Positions 42,958-53,900 of a stretch of DNA of 64,000 bases are shown piece after piece. Within the stretch, counting starts at the first letter, position 1, and each line of letters starts with the position of its first letter. The DNA is from Dyella sp. GSA-30 (GTDB taxonomy: Bacteria; Pseudomonadota; Gammaproteobacteria; Xanthomonadales; Rhodanobacteraceae). The notes below the pieces were generated by a model. It did not search any database. It had not been told where the DNA came from and saw only the letters and a program-made list of their open reading frames with translations. Made by a program: the position numbers and the translations under genes. The stretch spans positions 969,524 through 1,033,523 of the forward strand of contig NZ_AP027042.1 of NCBI RefSeq assembly GCF_027924605.1, read 5' to 3'.

Positions 42958-43001
42958 AGCGAAAAATGGCGCTCGCACTAAAGCGAGCGGCACCGAGTCA
43001 A

Positions 43002-43823
43002 TCAGCCTTTGATAAAGGCCAGCACGTCCTGGTTGAACTGATCGGCCTGCGTCTGCGCCAGGCCATGCGGGCTGCCCTTGTAGATCTTGAAGGTTGCGTC
43101 CTTGACGATCTTCGCTGTCTTGGCACCCGCTGCGGCGATCGGCACGATCTGGTCGTCGTCGCCATGAATCACCAGGGTGGGCTTGTCGATCTTCTTCAGG
43201 TCGTCGGTGTAATCGACTTCTGAAAATTCATGGATGCAGTCGTACTCGCCCTTGATGCCGCCCTGCATACCCATCAGCCAGAAGGTGTCGCGCAGGCCTT
43301 CGTTGATCTTGGCGCCCTCGCGGTTGAATCCGTAGAACGGGATCGACAGGTCGCGGAAGAACTGCGAGCGATCGCCTCCCGTCCCTTTGCGGATGCCGTC
43401 GAACACTTCCAGGGGCGTGCCTTCCGGATTGGCGTCGGTCTTTAGCATCAGGGGAGGCACGGCGCCTACCAGTACGACCTTCGCGACACGGCTGGTGCCA
43501 TGACGCCCAATGTAATGCGCCACTTCGCCACCGCCGGTCGAGTGGCCGATCATGACCAGGTCTTTCAGGTCGAGCTTCTCGATCAGCTCGGCCAGATCGT
43601 CGGCGTACTGGTCCATGTTGTTGCCGTCCCAAGGTTGATCGGACGCCCCATGCCCGCGTCGATCATGGGCGATCACCCGATAGCCTTGCTGGCCGAAGAA
43701 AAGCATCTGCGCATCCCATGCATCGCCGGCCAGCGGCCAGCCGTGCGAGAACAGAATCGGCTGCCCCTTGCCCCAATCCTTATAGGCGATCCTGGTCCCG
43801 TCTTTCGTCGTGATGCTGCTCAT
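43002..43823 (-). CDS. alpha/beta hydrolase, non-heme chloroperoxidase/esterase type
   Basis: A 273-residue cytosolic hydrolase with [11 protein letters not shown], nucleophile Ser95 in IGHSTGG, candidate acid in [10 protein letters not shown] and His in SPHGLAQT. It has the size and motif pattern of the bacterial cofactor-free haloperoxidases/arylesterases, where perhydrolase activity is a side reaction of a serine esterase. It is a stand-alone gene between a BIME-like repeat and a 266-base gap. Confidence 0.9.
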   Translation of the reverse strand: MSSITTKDGTRIAYKDWGKGQPILFSHGWPLAGDAWDAQMLFFGQQGYRVIAHDRRGHGASDQPWDGNNMDQYADDLAELIEKLDLKDLVMIGHSTGGGEVAHYIGRHGTSRVAKVVLVGAVPPLMLKTDANPEGTPLEVFDGIRKGTGGDRSQFFRDLSIPFYGFNREGAKINEGLRDTFWLMGMQGGIKGEYDCIHEFSEVDYTDDLKKIDKPTLVIHGDDDQIVPIAAAGAKTAKIVKDATFKIYKGSPHGLAQTQADQFNQDVLAFIKG

Positions 43824-44089
43824 CGTTTCGCTCCTTCAAGCTTGCGTGGTGGTGGAGAAAGATGAATTGCGCCCCATGGCCCTACGACCGCCACGCCAGT
43901 ATTGGGGCACAAGAAAATGACAGGCATAGCAAACACGGCGTTATCGTGTCGTGCAGCGGGGGGCGAACGGAGATAGTCGACGATTCGCCACGCAGAGAAC
44001 AGCTTAGGCAGTTCGCGAGTCTGTCGTGCGCGATTATGTTGCGACCTGTTGCAGGGATGAAACAGACTGGCTGAAGAACGCTATCTCAT

Positions 44090-45172
44090 TTAAAACAGCT
44101 GCCCCTGCGCCGAAGGCTCCCGTGGCGGCACAAAGCGGGATGTATCAAGCTTCAACTCATAGGCCTGGTTGAAACCGTGCTTGCGGCAGGCGACGTCGAA
44201 GCGCTTCTTGATCATCTGTGCAAACACGCCTTCACCGCGCATGCGCGTGGCGAAATCCGCTTTGTAATCCTTGCCGCCATGCATCTGCTGGATCAGGCTC
44301 ATGACGTGCTCGGCGCGCTGGGGGAAATGCAGGGCCAGCCATTCGCGGAACAGGGCTTTCAGTTCATAGGGCAGGCGCACGGTGGTGAAGCCGGCGCGGC
44401 GAGCACCGGCAGCCGCGGCTTGTTCCAGCACGGCTTCCATATCACGGTCGTTAAGCGCGGGGATGATCGGCGCCACCAGCACGCCGGTCGGTACACCGGC
44501 CTCGGTCAGGGCGGCAATCGTCTTGATACGCCGATGCGGTGCGCTGGCGCGCGGTTCCAGTTTGGCGGCGAGGTGATTGTCCAGCGAGTTGATCGAGACA
44601 AGCACGTGGATTAGGTTTTCGCGTGCCATCGATGCGAGGATGTCGATGTCGCGTTCGATCAGCGCGTTCTTGGTGACGATGGTGCAAGGGTGATGGCATT
44701 CGGCCAGCACCTCCAGCGCAGCGCGCGTCAGCCGCCAGCGGCGCTCCACCGGTTGATAGGGATCGGTATTGCTGCCGATATTGATTGCGCTGATCTTGTA
44801 GCCGGGCTTGGCCAGCTCCAGCCGTAGCACCTCGGCCAGGTTGCTCTTGGCGCGTAGCTTGGTTTCGAAATCGAGCCCGGGCGAGAGATTCAGATAGCTA
44901 TGCGATGGGCGCGCATAGCAGTAGATGCAGCCGTGCTCGCAGCCGCGGTAGGGATTCAATGCCTGGCTGAAATGGATGTCGGGCGAGTCGTTGTGGCTGA
45001 TGACGCTGCGCGCGCGCTCTTCAGTCACCTCGGTGCGCGGACGCGGCTGGGTTTCGTCCAGCAGGGCGTGTTGCCAACCATCGTCTTCGACATGGTGGCG
45101 GATCGACTCGAAGCGCCCCTCCGGATTGGAGGCGGCGCCCCGGCCTTTGAGGGCGCGAGGAGGCTCGTTCAT
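44090..45172 (-). CDS. PA0069 family radical SAM protein
   Basis: A 360-residue radical SAM protein of the SplB/PA0069 group. The [4Fe-4S] cluster cysteines are Cys78, Cys82 and Cys85 (GCEHGCIYC). They are followed by YARPSHSYLNLSPGLDFET and KLRAK, then the SAM-site segment INIGSNTDPYQPVE. It lacks the photoproduct-lyase C-terminal cysteine context that I would expect of true spore photoproduct lyase. The family function is unknown, with a DNA or nucleic-acid substrate suspected by homology. Confidence 0.9.
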   Translation of the reverse strand: MNEPPRALKGRGAASNPEGRFESIRHHVEDDGWQHALLDETQPRPRTEVTEERARSVISHNDSPDIHFSQALNPYRGCEHGCIYCYARPSHSYLNLSPGLDFETKLRAKSNLAEVLRLELAKPGYKISAINIGSNTDPYQPVERRWRLTRAALEVLAECHHPCTIVTKNALIERDIDILASMARENLIHVLVSINSLDNHLAAKLEPRASAPHRRIKTIAALTEAGVPTGVLVAPIIPALNDRDMEAVLEQAAAAGARRAGFTTVRLPYELKALFREWLALHFPQRAEHVMSLIQQMHGGKDYKADFATRMRGEGVFAQMIKKRFDVACRKHGFNQAYELKLDTSRFVPPREPSAQGQLF

Positions 45173-45297
45173 GGGCTCAGTGTGCGCGCCCGCGGTCTCA
45201 CCGGCGGAGACATGCCTTGCCCCATCCGAGTTGACGAGATAATAGAAATCATCGACATTACAATATCTTGCGATGGATCGTTCAAGGGAGCAGGGGC

Positions 45298-45618
45298 GTG
45301 AAATTCTGGCTGATACTCGTTGTGCTGGCGGTGCTGATCATCGCGCCAGTCATGTATATGGCCCGCCTCCTGGGCGCCAACAAGGCCGGGCTGGGCTCGG
45401 TGGTTTTCGCCATCTTTCTCTGCTCCCTGGTGACCGGGGCGCTTGAGCATCTGCATCTGGCGTCGCCACTCGAATTTATCGTCAGCTTTATTGCGGCAAC
45501 ACTGATCTATCAGTGGATCCTGGCGACGACCTTCAAGAAGGCCGCCATCATCAGCATCGTGTCGACCGCGATCACCACGATAGGCGTCTTGATACTGATG
45601 AAGCTGCTGGGTCTCTGA
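45298..45618 (+). CDS. small integral membrane protein
   Basis: A 106-residue protein from the GTG at 45298, chosen because GGGAGCAGGGGC lies immediately upstream; a longer ATG frame from 45268 has no ribosome site. Four hydrophobic helices (FWLILVVLAVLIIAPVMYM, LGSVVFAIFLCSLVTGAL, FIVSFIAATLIYQW, AIISIVSTAITTIGVLILM). No known family is visible to me. It is divergent from the radical SAM gene. Confidence 0.7.
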   Translation: MKFWLILVVLAVLIIAPVMYMARLLGANKAGLGSVVFAIFLCSLVTGALEHLHLASPLEFIVSFIAATLIYQWILATTFKKAAIISIVSTAITTIGVLILMKLLGL

Positions 45619-45676
45619 CGGCTACGGCAGGGTGCGTGGTGGTCTAATAGCCTGCTCGACGGCACCAGGTCTCCCC

Positions 45677-46645
45677 ATGCACGCACTGATCTTCAACCAT
45701 TTCGGCGGTCCCGACGTTCTGCATTGGGCCGAGCGGCCCGATCCGGTGCCTGCGCCGCACCAGGCGCTGGTGCGCATGCAGTGCGCGGGGCTGAACTTTG
45801 CCGACGTGTACCGGCGCAACGGCAACTATCATTTGAGCGGCCAGGCGCCGTGGATCCTCGGTTACGAAGGCGCCGGCGTTATCGAGCAGGCGGCTGAAGG
45901 CGACACTTTGTTCCCGGTCGGCACGCGCGTGGGTTTTGCGGATATGCCGTACGCCAATGCCGAGCTGGTCGCGGTCGATATCGACAAGCTGATTCCCCTG
46001 CCGGCGGATATCGATGCCGACACGGCTGCTGCGGTTTTGCTGCAGGGGCTGACAGCGCAGTATCTGGTACGCGACAGCTACAGCGTCAAGGCGGGCGATG
46101 TCGCGGTAGTTCACGCGGCGGCCGGCGGCGTGGGTTTGTTGCTGACGCAGATGCTCAAGGCGATGGGCGCGAAAGTCGTGGGTATCGCTTCGTCCACGGT
46201 CAAGCGCGAGGCCGTGCTGGCTGCCGGTGCGGTGCTGGCGATTGACTATGCCGAGCTGGTACCGGCAGTCCATACCTTGACCGAAGGTCGCGGTGCGGAC
46301 GTGGTGTACGACTCGGTTGGGCGCACCTTGGGCGATAGCCTCACGGCAACCCGCATCGGCGGTACCGTGGTGTTCTATGGCATGGCGGCGGGCGATCCCG
46401 ATCCGGTCGATCCGCGCCTGTTGATGGATCGCTCGCTGACGCTTACCGGCGGCGATCTATGGAACGTGCTGACCAGCGGCTCCATTCGGCGAGAGCGTGC
46501 GAACGCGCTGTTCGAGCTGGTGCGCCGGGGCACCGTGCAGCCGCAGATCGCTGCACGTTTTCCGATACGCGACGGCAAGGATGCTCATGCCTTTATCGAG
46601 AGCCGGGCGGCCATCGGCAAGGTGCTGCTGACGCTTGCCAGCTGA
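45677..46645 (+). CDS. quinone oxidoreductase, zinc-independent MDR family
   Basis: A 322-residue medium-chain reductase starting MHALIFNHFGGPDVLHW at 45677; 15 upstream codons in the longer frame are not of family type. GYEGAGVIEQ and the NADPH motif VVHAAAGGVGLLLTQ are intact. There are no catalytic or structural zinc Cys clusters, as in Qor. It reduces quinones or alkenals with NADPH. A hairpin 53 bases downstream may be its terminator. Confidence 0.9.
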   Translation: MHALIFNHFGGPDVLHWAERPDPVPAPHQALVRMQCAGLNFADVYRRNGNYHLSGQAPWILGYEGAGVIEQAAEGDTLFPVGTRVGFADMPYANAELVAVDIDKLIPLPADIDADTAAAVLLQGLTAQYLVRDSYSVKAGDVAVVHAAAGGVGLLLTQMLKAMGAKVVGIASSTVKREAVLAAGAVLAIDYAELVPAVHTLTEGRGADVVYDSVGRTLGDSLTATRIGGTVVFYGMAAGDPDPVDPRLLMDRSLTLTGGDLWNVLTSGSIRRERANALFELVRRGTVQPQIAARFPIRDGKDAHAFIESRAAIGKVLLTLAS

Positions 46646-46697
46646 CGCGGAGACAGGCGATTCGCAGGTTTCTGCTTGCCGCACAAATTATTGTCTA

Positions 46698-46717
46698 GGC
46701 AGGGAAAACGCCCTGCC
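46698..46717 (+). terminator. hairpin downstream of the quinone oxidoreductase gene
   Basis: GGCAGGG (46698-46704) and CCCTGCC (46711-46717) form a perfect seven-base stem around AAAACG. No T-run follows. Confidence 0.4.
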
Positions 46718-46735
46718 ATAGGCCAAATGGCCACG

Positions 46736-46762
46736 TAAAGAATTTCGATCCAGAGCCGTTAA
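46736..46762 (+). promoter_or_regulatory. sigma-28 (FliA) promoter of the chemotaxis receptor gene
   Basis: TAAA (46736-46739), exactly 15 bases, then GCCGTTAA (46755-46762) matches TAAA-N15-GCCGATAA with one mismatch. It predicts a start about 90 bases before the receptor gene. Confidence 0.72.
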
Positions 46763-46858
46763 CCCCGCTAAGCGACGACCACTAATGATCCATCCGGACC
46801 CTCACGGGGCCCACATGAGAGGTCGAAAGCGTCGCCGTTATAAGTCACGGGGGAAGCC

Positions 46859-48517
46859 ATGGGTATGTTCAACTGGTTCGGCCGCACCACGCTCAACACG
46901 CGTGTGTGGATGGTGATGCTGACCGTAGTGGCCGGATTGATCGGGTTGACCGTTATTTCCGGTATCGAGGGTCGCGACGTACAGATGGCGGCGCTTGGCG
47001 ACAGCCTGCATCAGCAGGTCGAGAGCGCGGTGGCGATCGCGGACGACTATCGCCAGCGTGCCGTCAAGGGCGACATGAGCGATGCGGATGCACGCAAGGC
47101 CGCGCTGCGCGAAATTCAGGCGATGCGCTGGGACGGCGGCACCGGCTATGTATTCGCCTTCGATTCGGACGTGAAGCTGCTGATGCATCCGCTGCGCGGC
47201 AGCGACATCGGCAAGAGCATTCGCGACGATGCCGATGCCAAGGGTTTTCACCACTACGCCGCCATGATGACCGCGGACCTGAAAGACGGTCATGCGATGA
47301 CGCGTTATGTGCAGTTGATCCCCACGACGAAGGAACAGAAAGCGAAGATCAGCTACTCACAGTGGTATCAGCCCTGGGATATCCATTTCGCCACGGGTGC
47401 CTATTTCGATCAGATCGATGCGGCCTTCCATGCGCAGTTGATCAAGAGTCTGCTGCGCGCGGGCGGCATCGCCTTCGTGGTGGTGCTGATGGTCTGGCTG
47501 TCGATGCGCAGCATCAAGGCGACGATCGGCGGCGAGCCTTCGCATGCGGTAAAGATCGCGACGCGTATTGCCGACGGTGACTTGCGTGCCGAAGCCGGCT
47601 TGGCGTTCCCGGATGGCAGCCTGCTCGACGCGCTCTATCGCATGCGCGGTCGCCTGGCCGATATCGTGGCCGAGGTGCAGCGCGGTGCCGGCATGGTGAC
47701 ATTGAATTCCCAGCAGCTCGCGCAAGGTAACGATGATCTGTCGCAGCGCACGCAGGAGCAGGCATCGAGCCTGGAAGAAACTGCCGCTTCCATGGAAGAG
47801 ATGACTGCGACGGTTAAACAGAATGCGGAAAATGCATTGCAAGCCGACCAGCTGACCCGTGCCGCGCGCGAACAGGCCGAGCGCGGTGGTGCAGTGGCCG
47901 AAGAGGTCATGCAGGCCATGGCGAATATCGGCGAGTCCAGCCGCAAGATCGCCGACATCGTTGGTCTGATCGACGAGATCGCCTTCCAGACCAATCTGCT
48001 GGCGCTCAATGCCGCGGTCGAGGCAGCGCGTGCGGGTGAGCATGGCCGCGGATTTGGTGTCGTGGCGACCGAGGTGCGGCGCCTGGCGCAATCGAGTGGC
48101 GCGGCATCGCGTGATATCAAACGATTGATTGCCGAGAGTACCGAGCGCGTCGAAGTGGGCGAGATGCTAGTGGCGCAATCGGCTGAGGCGTTGCAGGCCA
48201 TTGTCGGCGGTGTGAAACGGGTGACGGATATCGTGGCCGAGATTGCCGCTGCCAGTCAGGAGCAGTCGGCGGGTGTCGATCAGGTCAATATCGCCATCAC
48301 GCAGATCGACCAGGTGACGCAGGAGAACGCGGCGCTGGTGGAAGAGGCGGCGGCTGCGGCCAAGTCGATGCAGGATCAGGCCGATGCGCTGCACCGGCAG
48401 ATGGGGTATTTCACCATTGATGGGGATGCGCCTGGCGCCGAGAAAGTGGCAGACGCGAAGCGCACGGTTGAGGTCGGCATGCGTGGTGCGTTTGTGGGTG
48501 AGGCCGCCTTGGCCTGA
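46859..48517 (+). CDS. methyl-accepting chemotaxis protein with sCache domain
   Basis: A 552-residue receptor. TM1 is at about residues 17-36. A periplasmic single-Cache domain follows (about 40-200; [35 protein letters not shown]). TM2 is near 203-222, then a HAMP-like linker and the cytoplasmic signalling domain with the conserved hairpin tip [22 protein letters not shown]. The Cache motif GYVFAFD resembles small-organic-acid receptors, but the ligand is not known. A sigma-28 promoter is readable upstream, so it is expressed with the flagellar late genes. Confidence 0.92.
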   Translation: MGMFNWFGRTTLNTRVWMVMLTVVAGLIGLTVISGIEGRDVQMAALGDSLHQQVESAVAIADDYRQRAVKGDMSDADARKAALREIQAMRWDGGTGYVFAFDSDVKLLMHPLRGSDIGKSIRDDADAKGFHHYAAMMTADLKDGHAMTRYVQLIPTTKEQKAKISYSQWYQPWDIHFATGAYFDQIDAAFHAQLIKSLLRAGGIAFVVVLMVWLSMRSIKATIGGEPSHAVKIATRIADGDLRAEAGLAFPDGSLLDALYRMRGRLADIVAEVQRGAGMVTLNSQQLAQGNDDLSQRTQEQASSLEETAASMEEMTATVKQNAENALQADQLTRAAREQAERGGAVAEEVMQAMANIGESSRKIADIVGLIDEIAFQTNLLALNAAVEAARAGEHGRGFGVVATEVRRLAQSSGAASRDIKRLIAESTERVEVGEMLVAQSAEALQAIVGGVKRVTDIVAEIAAASQEQSAGVDQVNIAITQIDQVTQENAALVEEAAAAAKSMQDQADALHRQMGYFTIDGDAPGAEKVADAKRTVEVGMRGAFVGEAALA

Positions 48518-48541
48518 CCCGTTTCGCGGCCACTTCTCACC

Positions 48542-48649
48542 CGTCATTCCGGCGCAGGCCGGAATCTACTCCTCCGCGTTTCCGTTTAAGAAAGGTTGCC
48601 TGACAAGCGACAGACTGAGAGGTAGATTCCGGCCTACGCCGGAATGACG
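48542..48649. repeat. BIME-like element
   Basis: Arms at 48542-48566 and 48625-48649 (CGTCATTCCGGCGCAGGCC.. and its near-complement) pair with one mismatch. The spacer includes CCTGACAAGCGAC, related to the 58389 copy. It lies between two convergent genes. Confidence 0.82.
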
Positions 48650-48673
48650 ATGTTAGGAGAGGTGACGGTTTGT

Positions 48674-49447
48674 TCACCAAGCAATCGGTTGCTTGTCCCG
48701 AAAAAACCGCCCATTCAAATTGCCCTGCTGCGGCGATAGACACGCAGCCCAAACAATACCTTCCGCACCTTCGGCAACCGGTCGGCCACCGCTACCACCC
48801 ATATCGGTAGCCACCCAGCCGGGACATACCGCATTGACCAGTACGCCGCTGCCCTTGAGCTCGGCGGCAAGCATGCGGGTATAGCCATTGAGCGCAGTCT
48901 TGGAAATGCGATACGCAGGACAATTCTCGCCTTCCATCTCGATCGCGCCGCAACTGCTGGAAACATTCACCACGCGGCCGTAGTTATGCCGCTGCATCAA
49001 CGGCAGCACGGCTTCGGTCACGCGCCATGCGCCGAGCAGGTTGGTGTCCAGCGCACTGCGCACCACGGACAAGTCGGCATTGGAGGCGCGCTTGTCGATA
49101 TCGAAAAACGCGCCGGCGTTGTTCACCAGGATATCCAGCCGGTGGTAGCTGGTATCGATATGTTTGGCCAGGTTGGCCACGTCATGGTCGGAGGTGACGT
49201 CGAGCTTGACCGCAACGACGTCGCCGCCTTCATGGCGCAGCTGGCGGGCGACTTTCTCGCCCGCCGCCAGCGAACGCGAGCCGAGCAGCACGGTGATGCC
49301 CTGTGCTGCCAGCTGTCTTACCACTTCCAATCCAAGGCCGCGGTTGCCGCCGCTCACCAGCGCAACGCGCTGGCTTGGCGGCGGTTCATTGGATACGACA
49401 CTACCGCGCGCGGCCTTGCGCGGCAGGCGGTGCACGGTGGCGTTCAT
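48674..49447 (-). CDS. SDR family oxidoreductase
   Basis: A 257-residue SDR started at 49447, where the ATG overlaps the stop of the efflux-channel gene (ATGA). It has GGNRGLG at the cofactor site, LVNNAG, the catalytic VSSSCGA/YRISK pair and CPGWVATDMGG. The last motif and the length fit carbonyl-reductase-like members. Being co-translated behind the RND operon it may act on the same toxic compounds that are exported. The C-terminus (GNLNGRFFRDKQPIAW) is typical of the carbonyl-reductase group. Confidence 0.88.
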   Translation of the reverse strand: MNATVHRLPRKAARGSVVSNEPPPSQRVALVSGGNRGLGLEVVRQLAAQGITVLLGSRSLAAGEKVARQLRHEGGDVVAVKLDVTSDHDVANLAKHIDTSYHRLDILVNNAGAFFDIDKRASNADLSVVRSALDTNLLGAWRVTEAVLPLMQRHNYGRVVNVSSSCGAIEMEGENCPAYRISKTALNGYTRMLAAELKGSGVLVNAVCPGWVATDMGGSGGRPVAEGAEGIVWAACLSPQQGNLNGRFFRDKQPIAW

Positions 49448-50919
49448 GGTGCAGAGGCCACCTCGGAGCACTTCTCGTCAGCACAGGCTTCCCAACCGCC
49501 ACCGAGCGACTTGTAGATCGCCACGGCACGCAGGTTGATTGCTGCCTCGCCTTCGGCCAACGCGTCTTCCGCAGTGAGCTGGGTGCGCTCGGCATCCAGC
49601 CACTCAAGGAAGTCGGTGGCGCCTTCGGTATAGCGGATCTTTGCCAGCTCGGCCGCGCGACGGCTTTGCTGTGCCTGCTCCATCAGCTTCTGCACGCGCT
49701 CGCGTTGCAGGTTGTACGAGGTCAGCGAGTTGTCGACATCCTCGGCAGCCTGCAGCACGGTGCGCTGGTAGTTGGCTAGAGCTTCGTCGGCGCGTGCCTC
49801 GCTCGCTTTCACGTTCGAGTTCACCCGCTGCACGTTCAGGCCCGACCAGCTGATGCTCGGGGCCAGCGTCCATGCGCGGGTCGACGGGCTACCGAAATCA
49901 TTGCTGCGGCCGGACAGAAAGCCGAAGAAACCGCCGAGCGTGATATGCGGAAACCAGTCGGCCTTGGCAACACCGATGCGTGCATTGGCCGCGGCGTACT
50001 GACGCTCGGCCACGCGTACATCGGGGCGACGCGACAATACATCGCCGGCTTGGCCGATCGGCAGTGACACGTCGATCGGCTTGAAATTGACCGGCGTAAG
50101 ATCGACGGCCAGTTCACCCGGGCGTTCGCCAAGCAGCACGGCGAGGCGGAACTCATCAGCGCGGGCCTGCGTCTCCAGCAACGGCAGTTCCGCTTCGACC
50201 TGCGCCAGTCGCGCATTGGCGCTGGCGACGTCCTGCTCCGAGCCGGTGCCGACATCGAGGCGAGCGCGGATCAACGTCAACGATTGCTGCTGGTTTTCGA
50301 TATCGCGCTTGGCGACATCGATACGCAACTGCGTGCCACGCAGGTCGAAGTAATAGCGCGCGACTTCGGCGAACAGCGTGACCTGTGCATCCTGCAGCGA
50401 GGCGTCGGCACTTTGCGCCTGTGCCTTGGCGGCCTCGACCGAGCGACGCACACCACCGAACAGATCCAGCTCCCACGATGCGTCGAAGCCGGCCTGATAG
50501 GTCTGCACCGGCACGCGTTGCGTGGTGAAGCCCGGTTGCTGGGCGACGCTCTTGCTGTAGTCGACGCCGGTATTGATCGTCGGCCACTGATCGGCCTTGG
50601 CGACGCCAAGCTCGGCGCGTGCCTCACGCAAGCGTGCAAGGGCGATCTTCAGGTCCGGCGCATTCTTCGCGGCGCGCTGGATCAGCGTATTCAACGTAGG
50701 GTCGTTGAACTGCTCCCACCAGCGGGCCTGGAAGTTCTGCTCGCTCTGTCGTTGCGTATCGACGCCTTGCAGCGCGACCGGCTTTTCCTGCGGTGCGTGA
50801 TAGTCCGGGCCGACGCTGACACAACCGGCCAGCAAGAGTGCGGAGAACATCGCGGTCATCGTGCCGAGGGTGCGACCGGGCTTGTTGCCCGGTCTTTTCT
50901 TGTGGTTATGCATGCTCAT
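49444..50919 (-). CDS. RND efflux outer-membrane lipoprotein, NodT/OprN type
   Basis: A 491-residue TolC-like channel with a lipobox (LLLAGC) near residue 33. It has two OEP repeats, each of which carries the helical hairpin and beta segments (LRLARLREARAEL-type, e.g. ALARLREARAELGVAKADQWPTI; RLAQVEAELPLLETQARADEFRLAVLLG). It belongs to the NodT/CusC-OprM-like group. It follows the RND pump gene by one base and precedes an SDR gene with an ATGA overlap. It forms the outer-membrane exit of the tripartite pump. Confidence 0.93.
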   Translation of the reverse strand: MSMHNHKKRPGNKPGRTLGTMTAMFSALLLAGCVSVGPDYHAPQEKPVALQGVDTQRQSEQNFQARWWEQFNDPTLNTLIQRAAKNAPDLKIALARLREARAELGVAKADQWPTINTGVDYSKSVAQQPGFTTQRVPVQTYQAGFDASWELDLFGGVRRSVEAAKAQAQSADASLQDAQVTLFAEVARYYFDLRGTQLRIDVAKRDIENQQQSLTLIRARLDVGTGSEQDVASANARLAQVEAELPLLETQARADEFRLAVLLGERPGELAVDLTPVNFKPIDVSLPIGQAGDVLSRRPDVRVAERQYAAANARIGVAKADWFPHITLGGFFGFLSGRSNDFGSPSTRAWTLAPSISWSGLNVQRVNSNVKASEARADEALANYQRTVLQAAEDVDNSLTSYNLQRERVQKLMEQAQQSRRAAELAKIRYTEGATDFLEWLDAERTQLTAEDALAEGEAAINLRAVAIYKSLGGGWEACADEKCSEVASAP

Positions 50920-50920
50920 C

Positions 50921-53900
50921 TCAATGTTCCTCCAGCGCCGGTTGCTGTGCGTGCGCAGCCTTGCGCGCGTCCATCTTTTCGGTCCAGCCGCGGATCAGCA
51001 CATAGAACAGCGGGGTGAAGATCAGGCCGAAGAAGGTCACGCCCAGCATGCCGGCGAACACCGCCACACCCATCGCATGACGCATCTCCGCACCCGCACC
51101 ATGCGAGGTCACCAGCGGCACCACACCCATGATGAAGGCGATCGAGGTCATCAGGATCGGGCGCAGTCGCAGACGAGCGGCTTCGAGCACGGCCTGCTTG
51201 CGATCCAGGCCTTCGAGGAGCTGCGCTTCGCGGGCAAACTCGACGATCAAGATCGCGTTCTTGCACGCCAGGCCCACCAGCACGATCAAACCGATCTGGG
51301 TGAAGATGTTGTTGTCGCCACCGGACAGCCACACACCGGAGATCGCGGACAACAGCACCATCGGCACGATCAGGATCACCGCCAGCGGCAAGGTCAGGCT
51401 TTCATACAGCGAGGCCAGCACCAGGAACACCAACAACACGCACAAGGGGAACACCAGCACCGCGGTATTGCCGGCAAGGATCTGCTGATAGGTCAGCTCG
51501 GTCCATTCGAACGACATGCCGTTGGGTAGGTTGTCGCGGGCCAGCTTTTCCATCGCATCCTGGGCCTGACCGGAGCTGAAGCCCGGTGCGGCGCCACCGC
51601 TGATTTCCGCGGTCGGATAGCCGTTGTAGTGCTGCACGCGATCCGGGCCGACCGTCTGCTCCACGCTCACGAACGAGCCGAGCGGGATGGCATCGCCACG
51701 TGCGTTGCGCGTCTTCAGCTGCAACAGGTCTTCCGGTTCATGACGGAAGCTCTGGTCGGCCGAAACGTTCACCTGATAGGTGCGGCCGAAGCGGTTGAAG
51801 TCGTTGACGTAGAGCGAACCCATGTACGCCTGCATCGTCTGGTACACGTCAGCCAGATCCACACCTTCGGCCTTGGCTTTCTCGCGGTCGATGTTGGCGT
51901 TGATCTGCGGCACGCTCACCTGATAGCTGGAGAACAGCCCTGCAAGCGTCGGTGTCTTCTGGCTCTGTGCGATCAGGTTCTGCGTCTGCTTGTACAGCTC
52001 CTCGAAACCGGCGTCGGAACGGTCTTCGATCTGCACGCGGAAACCACCGATGGTTCCCAGGCCCTGTACCGGCGGCGGCGGGAAGATCGCGATGTACGCG
52101 TCCTGGATACCGGCGAACTTCTGGTTCAGCGCGGCAGCGATCGCAGCGGCCGATTCGGATGGATCACGACGCTCCTCGAACGGCTTGAGCGGGGTGAACA
52201 CGATGCCCGAGTTGGTGCTGTTGGTGAAACCGTTGATCGACAGGCCCGGGAACGACACCGCATTGGCGACACCCGGCTGCTTGAGTGCGATCTCGCTCAT
52301 CTTGCGGATCACTTCCTCGGTGCGGTCGAGCGAGGCGGCATCGGGCAGCTGCGCGAACGCGACGAGGTACTGCTTGTCCTGCGGCGGCACGAAACCGGTC
52401 GGCACGTGGGCAAAGCCGGCACCGCCCAGGCCTACCAGGCCCAGATAGATCAGCACCGTGATCGTACCGGCACCAAGCACGCGCTTGACGCCGCCGACGT
52501 AACGGTTGGCACCGCTGATGAACAAGCGGTTGAACGGACGGAACAGCCAGCCCAGGCCGCGATCCATCAGCAGCGTGAGCTTGTCCTTGGGCGCACCATG
52601 GCCGCGCAGCAGGATGGCCGACAGTGCCGGGCTCAACGTCAGCGAGTTGAACGCCGAGATCACCGTGGAGATGGCAATCGTCAGCGCGAACTGACGATAG
52701 AACTGGCCGGTCAGGCCGCTGATGAAGGCGGTCGGCACGAACACGGCGCACAGCACCAAGGCGGTCGCGACGATCGGGCCGGTCACTTCCTTCATTGCCT
52801 GTCGCGTGGCTTCTTTCGGCTGCATACCGTGTTCGATATGCCGCTCGACGTTTTCCACCACCACGATGGCGTCATCCACCACGATGCCGATGGCCAGCAC
52901 CAAGCCGAACAGCGACAACGCATTGAGCGAGAAGCCAGCCAGGTACATCACCGCGAACGTACCGATCAACGACACCGGCACGGCAATCAACGGGATGATC
53001 GAGGCACGCCAGGTCTGCAGGAACAGGATCACCACCAGCACCACCAGGGCGATGGCTTCGAACAAGGTATGCACCACCGCTTCGATCGAGCCGCGCACGA
53101 ACACGGTCGGGTCGTAGACGATCTGGTAATCCACGCCCTGCGGGAAATCCTTCTGCAGGAGTGCCATTTCGGCACGCACTTCGTCGGAGATATGAATCGC
53201 GTTCGAGCCCGGACGGGCAAAGATCGGAATCGCCACGGCCGGCTGGTTGTCGAGCAGTGCGCGCAGTGCGTACTGATCGGCGCCCAGTTCCACGCGGGCC
53301 ACGTCACGCAGGTGAGTCACCGCGCCGTTGCCTTCGGTGCGCACGATGATGTTGAGGAAGTCTTCCTCGTTGATCAGGCGGCCCTGCGTATTGATGTTGA
53401 GCTGGAACGCGGCCGTGCCGGGGCCGGGCGGAGCATTGAGCGCACCGGCGGCCACCGCGACGTTCTGTTCCTGGATCGCATGCACGATATCGCCGGTGGT
53501 CAGGCCGCGCTGGGCCAACTTGTCCGGATTCAGCCATACGCGCATCGAGTACTCGCCGGCACCGAACAACTGCACGTCGCCCACGCCGTCCAGGCGTGCG
53601 AGCTGGTCCTTGATATGCAGGCGTGCATAGTTGGACAGGTACAGCATGTTGTAGCGCTTATCGGGCGAGGTCAGATGCACAACCATGGTCAGGTCGGGCG
53701 AACTCTTCTGCGTCGTCACACCGAGGCGCTGCACTTCCTGGGGCAGACGGCTGAGCGCCTGCGCCACGCGGTTCTGCACCTGCACCTGCGCGTTGTCCAG
53801 GTCGCTACCGAGCGCGAAGGTGACGGTCAACGTCATCTGGCCATCGCTGGTGGACTGCGACGAGGTGTAGAGCATGTTCTCCACGCCGTTGATCTGCTCT

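Noticed and set aside
43824-44089. Small gene between the esterase and radical SAM genes
   Set aside because: The only frame (about 70 codons) lacks a ribosome site and coding character.
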